From contig JBKPBQ010000328.1 of NCBI GenBank assembly GCA_046726955.1, positions 1 through 12,545 on the forward strand: a DNA stretch of 12,545 bases, given 5' to 3'. Origin of the DNA: CAVPGH01 sp046726955 (GTDB lineage: Bacteria > Acidobacteriota > Vicinamibacteria > Fen-336). The notes beneath the pieces were generated by a model. That model was given only the letters and a program-made list of their open reading frames with translations, was not told the origin of the DNA and ran no database searches. Below, in pieces: positions 7,212 to 12,545 of the stretch (its first letter is position 1; every line of letters begins with the position of its first letter). The translations under genes and the position numbers were made by a program.

Positions 7212-8897
7212 CTACCTCTTCTCCTGCACGACGATCTCGTCGCTCCATTGGCGGACGAGACGGTACGAATACGGACCGAAGTGGTCGCTCCAGAAGCCGG
7301 CCGAATCGCCGAGGACGGCGAACGGGCCCGGGTAGCCGGGCCGTGAAGTCGTGATCGGCCGCAGCCACGGCACCGGAGTGCACTGGTCGAGCGGGAAGCC
7401 GGGGCAGGGCTCGAGGACGTGCCTCCCCTGGAGGTTCGAGTAGAGCAGCCGATCGCCCCGGCGGAGCTCCTGCGAGCGGTATTGAGGCACGCCGGCCCGC
7501 TCGGCGTAGTAGCGCAGCCCCCACTCGCCGTCGAAGTAGGCCGTGCCGGACGCGGCCCCGGTCGAAGCATATTGCTCCGCGAAGAAGCGGCGGGCGACGC
7601 CCGCGAAGCGATAGTCGCTCCAAGCCACGGCTTCCCCGAGCACGAGGCTCAAGGGCAGGGACACGACGAGAGCCCAGCGACCGATCCTCGCGCGGCTTCC
7701 CGACAGCCCCTGCAGCGCGTCGAGCGTCAGCAGCAGGGCCGCGGGCAGGGGCAGGAGCATGTACTTCGCGGAGCGGTTGACGTAGCGAACCGTCGCGAAC
7801 GTCCCGACGAGGAGCCACAGGCCGAGCAGGGCCCGCTTTGCTCCCTCCGGCGTCGGCGTCTCGCGCGCGGGCAGCCGCGCCCCCGCCGCGAGCAGGACGA
7901 GGCCGTCTCCGAGCACGGCCAGACCGGGCCACACCCACAGCAGGCTGCGGGCGAGGGGATTCGTCTCGGGCATCGCGAGGCAGAGTGCCGATGCGACGAC
8001 GAGCGACGCGATCACGATCGATGCACCGCGACGGCGTCCCAGCACGATCGCCACGAGCGGCAGGCCCAGGACTGGGAGCTGGGCGCCGAGGAACGCGACC
8101 TCGCTCGTACCTTTCGTCAGCGCCTCTCCGGGGTCGAGATCCACCGACCATCGCGAGAGCGTGAAGAGGAAGTGTGGCGCTCCGACCGTGGCCAGGGACC
8201 AGAGATCGCAGGCCACGATGGCCGCCACGCCGATCGCGGGCGCGATCGCCGCCTTGCCGGAGACGCGGCCGCGGAGGAGCGGATAGGCGGCGAGCAGCCC
8301 GATGACGACCGCGCCGGCGAAGCAGCAAAGAAAGGCGCCCGCTCCCAGGAGTCCGGCCGCGACGAGATCGGAGGTCCGCCCCTCCTCCACGCCGCGGATC
8401 ATCCGCGCCAGCGCGGCCAGGCTCAGGGCCGACCAGGCGAGGTAGGGCATGATCGTCGAGCCGAGACAGAGGAACGCGCTGCTGCCCGCGAAGAGCCAGC
8501 ACGCGACCGGCGCCGAGACGCCCAGCCGCTCGGCGATCTCGCGCAGCGCGTCGAGGCCCAGCAGGGCGAATCCCACGTTGAGCAGGTGCAGCCAGGGCTC
8601 GGACTCGCCGAAGAGGGCCCGCGCCACGGCGAGAAGAAAGGACCAGCCGAGCGGCTGCGGCTGCAACAGCACCGCTGTCGGCCCGCCGTTGAAGTAGAAC
8701 GTCAGCCCGAACGGCTGGAGCGGCCGGCTCAGCAGGACCCGCGCGTACTCCAGGAAGAAGGGATCGTCGATGTTGAAGGCCTTGTTCAGGAACGGGAGGA
8801 GGAGGGCCGCGGGGACGAGGCAGAGCCAGCGGCGGCCGCGCCCGCCTTCGGTGCTTCTTCCCGGTGTCGGGCCCTCGGAGGCGGCGCTCGTCGCCAC
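7212..8897 (-). CDS. Polytopic GT-C-like membrane glycosyltransferase (GT39/PMT-like)
   Basis: This 561-residue integral membrane protein looks like a GT-C-fold glycosyltransferase, enzymes that transfer sugars from polyprenyl-phosphate donors on the outer face of the inner membrane. A short hydrophilic start is followed by a first membrane helix (~23-39). Immediately after it comes NIDDPFFLEYARVLL (42-56), an acidic pair in the first outer loop as in GT-C enzymes, where such residues serve as catalytic or metal ligands. About nine or ten more hydrophobic segments follow to ~residue 425, including AKYMLLPLPAALLL (377-390). A soluble C-terminal tail runs from ~430 to 561. The start is GTG 8897; an in-frame TGA at 8931-8933 leaves no better upstream choice, and there is no clear Shine-Dalgarno sequence. 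It lies 64 bp downstream of the next membrane-protein gene on the same strand. It ends in TAG. The sugar and acceptor are unknown; an uncharacterised membrane protein without transferase activity is the alternative. Confidence 0.78.
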   Translation of the reverse strand: MATSAASEGPTPGRSTEGGRGRRWLCLVPAALLLPFLNKAFNIDDPFFLEYARVLLSRPLQPFGLTFYFNGGPTAVLLQPQPLGWSFLLAVARALFGESEPWLHLLNVGFALLGLDALREIAERLGVSAPVACWLFAGSSAFLCLGSTIMPYLAWSALSLAALARMIRGVEEGRTSDLVAAGLLGAGAFLCCFAGAVVIGLLAAYPLLRGRVSGKAAIAPAIGVAAIVACDLWSLATVGAPHFLFTLSRWSVDLDPGEALTKGTSEVAFLGAQLPVLGLPLVAIVLGRRRGASIVIASLVVASALCLAMPETNPLARSLLWVWPGLAVLGDGLVLLAAGARLPARETPTPEGAKRALLGLWLLVGTFATVRYVNRSAKYMLLPLPAALLLTLDALQGLSGSRARIGRWALVVSLPLSLVLGEAVAWSDYRFAGVARRFFAEQYASTGAASGTAYFDGEWGLRYYAERAGVPQYRSQELRRGDRLLYSNLQGRHVLEPCPGFPLDQCTPVPWLRPITTSRPGYPGPFAVLGDSAGFWSDHFGPYSYRLVRQWSDEIVVQEKR

Positions 8898-8961
8898 AGG
8901 GGTGAAACTTATGGGAGCCGGTCCCCGACATCAAGCGCGCGGCCGGTTGGTTTCCGCCACT

Positions 8962-10689
8962 TCAGTCGTCGGGCTCTGCTGTGAACGTGTTCCGGAGCGG
9001 TAGTGCCGTCCGCGTCTCCGCGTCAAAGGCCCAGGCGCCGATTTCGACGGCGGCGTTCCGGGGATCGCGCGTCAGCACGTCCGTGCGCCATCCCGAGTCT
9101 CGGTAGGCCCGTCCGGCCGTTGCCGCGACATCACGACGACGCACGAGAACGGGGGCGAACCCGATCGGGGTCCAGTCGCCATTCGTCTCTCGCTGCGCCA
9201 GGATGACGGCATCAGCCGGTCCTTCGCGGGCCGGCTGCCCCGCCCAACCCAGGGCTACGAAGTGCCGTCCCGCCGCGAAGTACCTCTCGAACACCCCGGC
9301 GGCGACCGACATCGTGCCGGGCCCGCCGAGATCCTGGAGTCTTGGGCTCCTGACGAGCCCTGGCCGAAGGTAACCCAGCTCGTCGAGGTCGCGCGCCGTC
9401 TGAACTGTTGCCGGGACGCTCGGGTACACCCAGTCGACGAGGCATCGCTCGTCGGGATGAACGAGGATGAACAGGAGGCAGGTCTTGCCGTAGCGGAGCA
9501 TGCGACCCTCGCGAAGCAGCTCGACGACTCCGATGAAGGCCGAAGCCGCATGCAGCACGAGGCAGCCGATCAGCGCGAGGGCGAGCAGTGCGCCGGTAGC
9601 CCAGCGCGCGCGCACCCCCGGCGCACGGTGCTCCCACCGATGCGAGATGACGATCGGGATTGCACCGACCAGCGCCACGGGCAGATACAACGAGAAGGGA
9701 ACGTACCGGCTGGACAGGGCTTGCGGCACGCCGAAGCTGGACCGACCGACGGCGGCGGCGAGCCCGCTCACAACGGCGTAGCCGCCGAGCGAAAGCCATG
9801 GTGCCAGGCGGCGGCGCAGCCCGACCTCTCGGACGTGAGTCAACCAGTACCAGCAGACGAAAACGAAGGCGGGTAGAAGGAGCGCCCCGACCGTCGTAGC
9901 AACGGCCACACGGTTGACTCCCAGGGGGGCTCCGAGGAATGCGAGGAGGTAGTGGGTCAGACGAACCGGCTCCACGCCACTCAGCGGCAGGCCTGGAGGC
10001 TGAGCATAGCCGCGAAAATAGGCGGCGGCGCTCAGCAGGAAGCCGAGCGCCCACGGCCCGAGCCATCGCACCCCGGCGGTCGTTGCGACTACCGGAATGG
10101 CCAATATCCACGTGAATAGCCCGTTGGCGTAAGAGTAGGTCGCGGCCAGGCAGAGGACCGCCCCCGTCGCAACCCTCGCTGCCGACGAAAGACCCGAGCA
10201 AAACACGGCCAGCGTGCCAGAGAGGCACGCGATTGGCTCGAAACCCGGGTAGCCGCACCAGAGCCATATCTCTCCCTGCTTCGGCGTGAAGAGAAGGAGA
10301 TTCGTCAGCAGACCCAGGAACAGCAGCTTGGCGGGCTGGTCGGTGACCGTCGCACGGGTCAGGCGGAAAAGCAGATGCGAGACCAGCAGGACGAGGGCGA
10401 GATTCGCGGCGAGCAGCCAGCGGTTGTCGCCCCGCGCGGCGGTTCCGACGGCAAGGAAGCGAAGCCTGGGAACGACCGGCCGGCTCTCGTTGTGCTGCGC
10501 CAGGAGCTCCCCGATGCTGAGACGTCCGGACCGGGCGTCGACGAGCGGTCGTGCCACGAGATCCCAATCGTCGTTGCAGAGCGTGTCGACGGCGTTCGTC
10601 GCGACGAGTACGCCGGCGGGAATGGCCGCCGCGAGGCTGCCGAGCCACGCCACCACGGCCCACGAGCGCAACGCGGGAGGGATACGCAT
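8962..10689 (-). CDS. Polytopic GT-C-like membrane protein, second of the pair
   Basis: This 575-residue protein has a first membrane helix at ~10-31, then CNDDWDLVARPLV (38-50) with an acidic triplet, and QHNESRPVVPRLRFL (65-79). These two motifs recur in a family of uncharacterised GT-C-like membrane proteins of the DxW...HNExR style, probably glycosyltransferases or glycan-handling proteins of the inner membrane. More hydrophobic helices run to ~residue 392. Among them, AAAVGRSSFGVPQALSSRYV (311-330) lies just before a helix and is another recognisable element of this style. Residues ~400-575 form a soluble C-terminal domain of no recognised fold. The start is ATG 10689, preceded by a G-rich but poor ribosome site. 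It lies 61 bp after the uvrA-family stop and 64 bp before the next gene, all on the minus strand, so co-transcription is possible. It is not an obvious duplicate of its downstream neighbour. Function and substrate are not established. Confidence 0.75.
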   Translation of the reverse strand: MRIPPALRSWAVVAWLGSLAAAIPAGVLVATNAVDTLCNDDWDLVARPLVDARSGRLSIGELLAQHNESRPVVPRLRFLAVGTAARGDNRWLLAANLALVLLVSHLLFRLTRATVTDQPAKLLFLGLLTNLLLFTPKQGEIWLWCGYPGFEPIACLSGTLAVFCSGLSSAARVATGAVLCLAATYSYANGLFTWILAIPVVATTAGVRWLGPWALGFLLSAAAYFRGYAQPPGLPLSGVEPVRLTHYLLAFLGAPLGVNRVAVATTVGALLLPAFVFVCWYWLTHVREVGLRRRLAPWLSLGGYAVVSGLAAAVGRSSFGVPQALSSRYVPFSLYLPVALVGAIPIVISHRWEHRAPGVRARWATGALLALALIGCLVLHAASAFIGVVELLREGRMLRYGKTCLLFILVHPDERCLVDWVYPSVPATVQTARDLDELGYLRPGLVRSPRLQDLGGPGTMSVAAGVFERYFAAGRHFVALGWAGQPAREGPADAVILAQRETNGDWTPIGFAPVLVRRRDVAATAGRAYRDSGWRTDVLTRDPRNAAVEIGAWAFDAETRTALPLRNTFTAEPDD

Positions 10690-10750
10690 GCCCCGCCGGA
10701 CTCTAGCATGCAGGAACGCAGCCGCACGGAGCTTGCGTCCCGGCCGGTCG

Positions 10751-12545
10751 TCAGACCTCGGCGACGCGATCGAGGTCGACGGGAGCCTTCTCCAGCAGTG
10801 CGCGGAGATATGGCGCGGTGCGGGACTCCCGCGAGCGCGCGACCTCCTCCGGCGAACCCCAGGCCACGAGCCGGCCGCCGGCCTCGCCGCCCTCGGGGCC
10901 GAGGTCGATCACGCAGTCCGCGGCCGCGATCACCTCGAGGTTGTGCTCGATCACGACCACCGTGTCGCCGCGGTCCACGAGCCTCTGCAGCGCGGCGACG
11001 AGCCGTGCGACGTCGGCCATGTGGAGCCCGGTGGTGGGCTCGTCGAGGACGTAGAGCGAGGGGCCCTGGCCCGGCGCGCAGAGCTCGGCCGCGAGCTTGA
11101 TGCGCTGCGCCTCCCCTCCCGACAGCGTCGGCGAGGCCTGGCCGAGCTGCAGGTAACCGAGGCCGATCTCCGAGAGGAACGTCAGCGGCCGCGCCACCAC
11201 GTGCACCGCCGAGAAGAGCTCGCGCGCCTCGTCCACCGTCATCGACAGCACCTCGGCGATCGACCGGCCCTTGAACGTCACCGCGAGCGTGTCCGCGTTG
11301 TAGCGCCGGCCGCCGCACGCTTCGCAGGGGACGTAGACCTCCGGCAGGAGCGACATCGTCACGCGCAGGCGGCCCTGGCCTTCGCAGCGCTCGCAGCGGC
11401 CGCCCCGGACGTTGAACGAGAAGCGGCCCGCGCGATAGCCGCGCGCCCGGGCGTCCGGCGTCGCCGCGAAGAGCTCGCGGATCGCGTCCATGACGCCGAC
11501 GTAGGTTGCGGGGACCGAGCGCGGCGTGCGGCCGATCGGCGACTCGTCCACCTCGAGGCATCGCAGCACGTGGTGCGCTCCCTCCAGGCCGGCGAGCACC
11601 GGCGGGAGGCGCCGTGACGACAGCCGCGAGTGCACGGCCCGCGAGAGCACGTCGCGGACGAGCGTCGACTTGCCCGAGCCGCTCGCGCCCGTGACGCACA
11701 CGAGCCGCGCCATGGGAAAGTCCACGGTGAGGTCCCGGAGGTTGTGCAGCCGTGCGCCCACGACCTTCAGGCGCTGGGCGCTGGCGAGAGGGCGGCGTGG
11801 CCAGGGGGCTCGCTCGCTGCCGTCATCGAGCCAATGGCCGGTGACCGACGCCCTGTTCCTCGCGACTTCGGCGGGCGTTCCCGTCGCGACCACGCGACCG
11901 CCGTGCGGGCCGGCGCCCGGGCCGAGGTCGATCACGTGGTCGGCCGCGCGGATGATCGACTCGTCGTGCTCGACCACCACGACCGTGTTTCCCCGGTCGC
12001 GCAAGCCGAAGAGAGCGCGCGAGAGCGCCTCCGCGTCGCGCGGGTGGAGCCCGACCGTGGGCTCGTCGAGGACGTAGCAGACGCCGCGCAGGTTCGAGGC
12101 GAGCTGGGCGGCGATTCGGATGCGCTGGGCTTCGCCCGTCGAGAGCGTGTCGGTCCCGCGGTCGAGCGTGAGATAGCCGAGCCCGAGGTCGTCGAGCAGC
12201 CGGAGCCGGCCAGTGAGCTCGGGGACGATCCGCTCCATCACCTCGGGCGGCAGCGCGCCGTTCGCGTCCAGTGCCGCGAGCCACGAGCCGGCCGCGCGCA
12301 CGGTGAGCGCCGCCACCTCGCCGATATCGCGTCCGTCGATGCGCACGGCGAGCGCCTCCGGCTTCAGCCGCGTCCCTCGACAGGCCCCGCACGCCTTCGG
12401 CGTTCCGTTCCCGTTCGAGCCGGCGAAGCCGGTGCCCTCGCACTCCGGGCAGGCGCCGAACTGCTGGCTCCACGTGAAGAGGCGCGGGTCGGGAACGGGA
12501 AGGGCCGATCCGCAGCTCGGGCAGGTGCTGCGCGTCGAGTAGATC
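10751..12545 (-). CDS. uvrA: UvrA-family excinuclease ATPase, lacking the insertion domain (5' partial)
   Basis: UvrA is the damage-sensing dimeric ABC ATPase of nucleotide excision repair, working with UvrB and UvrC. Its last 597 codons are here; the first Walker A and the UvrB-binding region lie beyond the right edge. Visible residues, counted from the codon at 12544-12542, show the first zinc module (Cys 8, 11, 32, 35), first ABC signature LSTGEAQ (134-140), Walker B YVLDEPT (157-163), second Walker A GASGSGKST (286-294), the IGRTPRS...ARGYRAGRFSFNVRGGRC region, second zinc module (Cys 384, 387, 407, 410), signature LSGGEAQ (474-480) and Walker B LYVLDEPTTGLH (497-508). In classical UvrA about 110-130 residues separate the first zinc module from the CxxCxGTRL motif. 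Here only a Gly/Asn-rich link of about 12 residues does (40-51), so the insertion domain is absent. The first signature has Thr in place of the first Gly of LSGGE. It could be a divergent paralogue rather than the main repair UvrA. It ends in TGA. Confidence 0.92.
   Translation of the reverse strand, partial: IYSTRSTCPSCGSALPVPDPRLFTWSQQFGACPECEGTGFAGSNGNGTPKACGACRGTRLKPEALAVRIDGRDIGEVAALTVRAAGSWLAALDANGALPPEVMERIVPELTGRLRLLDDLGLGYLTLDRGTDTLSTGEAQRIRIAAQLASNLRGVCYVLDEPTVGLHPRDAEALSRALFGLRDRGNTVVVVEHDESIIRAADHVIDLGPGAGPHGGRVVATGTPAEVARNRASVTGHWLDDGSERAPWPRRPLASAQRLKVVGARLHNLRDLTVDFPMARLVCVTGASGSGKSTLVRDVLSRAVHSRLSSRRLPPVLAGLEGAHHVLRCLEVDESPIGRTPRSVPATYVGVMDAIRELFAATPDARARGYRAGRFSFNVRGGRCERCEGQGRLRVTMSLLPEVYVPCEACGGRRYNADTLAVTFKGRSIAEVLSMTVDEARELFSAVHVVARPLTFLSEIGLGYLQLGQASPTLSGGEAQRIKLAAELCAPGQGPSLYVLDEPTTGLHMADVARLVAALQRLVDRGDTVVVIEHNLEVIAAADCVIDLGPEGGEAGGRLVAWGSPEEVARSRESRTAPYLRALLEKAPVDLDRVAEV

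Noticed and set aside
7039..8934. Minus-strand open frame (631 codons) overlapping the GT-C-like gene
   Set aside because: It is a different frame from the one with clear membrane helices. Its product is Arg/Pro-rich without hydrophobic segments, and it would run through the terminator hairpin into the propeller gene.
10713..10740. Imperfect hairpin (GGAACGCA / TGCGTCC) between the uvrA-family gene and the next gene
   Set aside because: Seven pairs with a bulge and a 13-nt loop, and no T-run. It is too weak to call a terminator and does not settle whether the genes are co-transcribed.
10751..12346. Starting the UvrA-family protein at the GTG at 12346
   Set aside because: The same frame stays open to the window edge and encodes the first zinc module and the CxxCxGTRL motif upstream of this codon, so the true start lies outside the window.

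Overview
This is a high-GC bacterial window, roughly two-thirds G+C by eye. It most resembles Acidobacteriota. The main reason is a ~1,090-residue Oar-type TonB-dependent receptor with an N-terminal carboxypeptidase-regulatory-like domain, a type greatly expanded in that phylum. This lineage call is inference from protein style; there is no marker gene such as rRNA.

Layout, left to right. (1) The C-terminal ATPase domain of a NarL/DegS-type sensor histidine kinase enters from the left edge on the + strand (1-429). (2) A short convergent gap with a hairpin separates it from a large outer-membrane receptor gene on the - strand (469-3729). (3) A ~386-bp divergent intergenic region holds an AT-rich patch and a short inverted repeat. 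(4) A + strand gene for an exported BNR/Asp-box beta-propeller protein (4116-7115) follows, interrupted by a single in-frame TAG at 6075-6077. The frame stays open and family-like on both sides of that codon. (5) A strong hairpin terminator lies between convergent genes. (6) On the - strand, read from the right edge leftwards, are a uvrA-family gene (5' end outside the window) and two genes for polytopic GT-C-like membrane proteins, spaced 61 and 64 bp apart and possibly one transcript.

How the genes may work together. The receptor and the propeller protein are divergently transcribed from one shared region and both are predicted to be envelope or secreted proteins, so a shared surface or uptake role is plausible but unproven. 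There is no SusD-like partner. The two membrane proteins look like lipid-linked-sugar glycosyltransferases of the GT-C fold. Their link to the UvrA-family protein is only positional.

The two observations most worth checking are the amber codon in the propeller gene and the UvrA. The UvrA keeps its zinc modules and ATPase motifs but has only about a dozen residues where the ~110-residue insertion domain of classical UvrA normally sits, and carries LSTGE in its first ABC signature. I found no CRISPR array, mobile element, tRNA, rRNA or clearly novel multi-gene system. Most of the window is ordinary chromosomal content.
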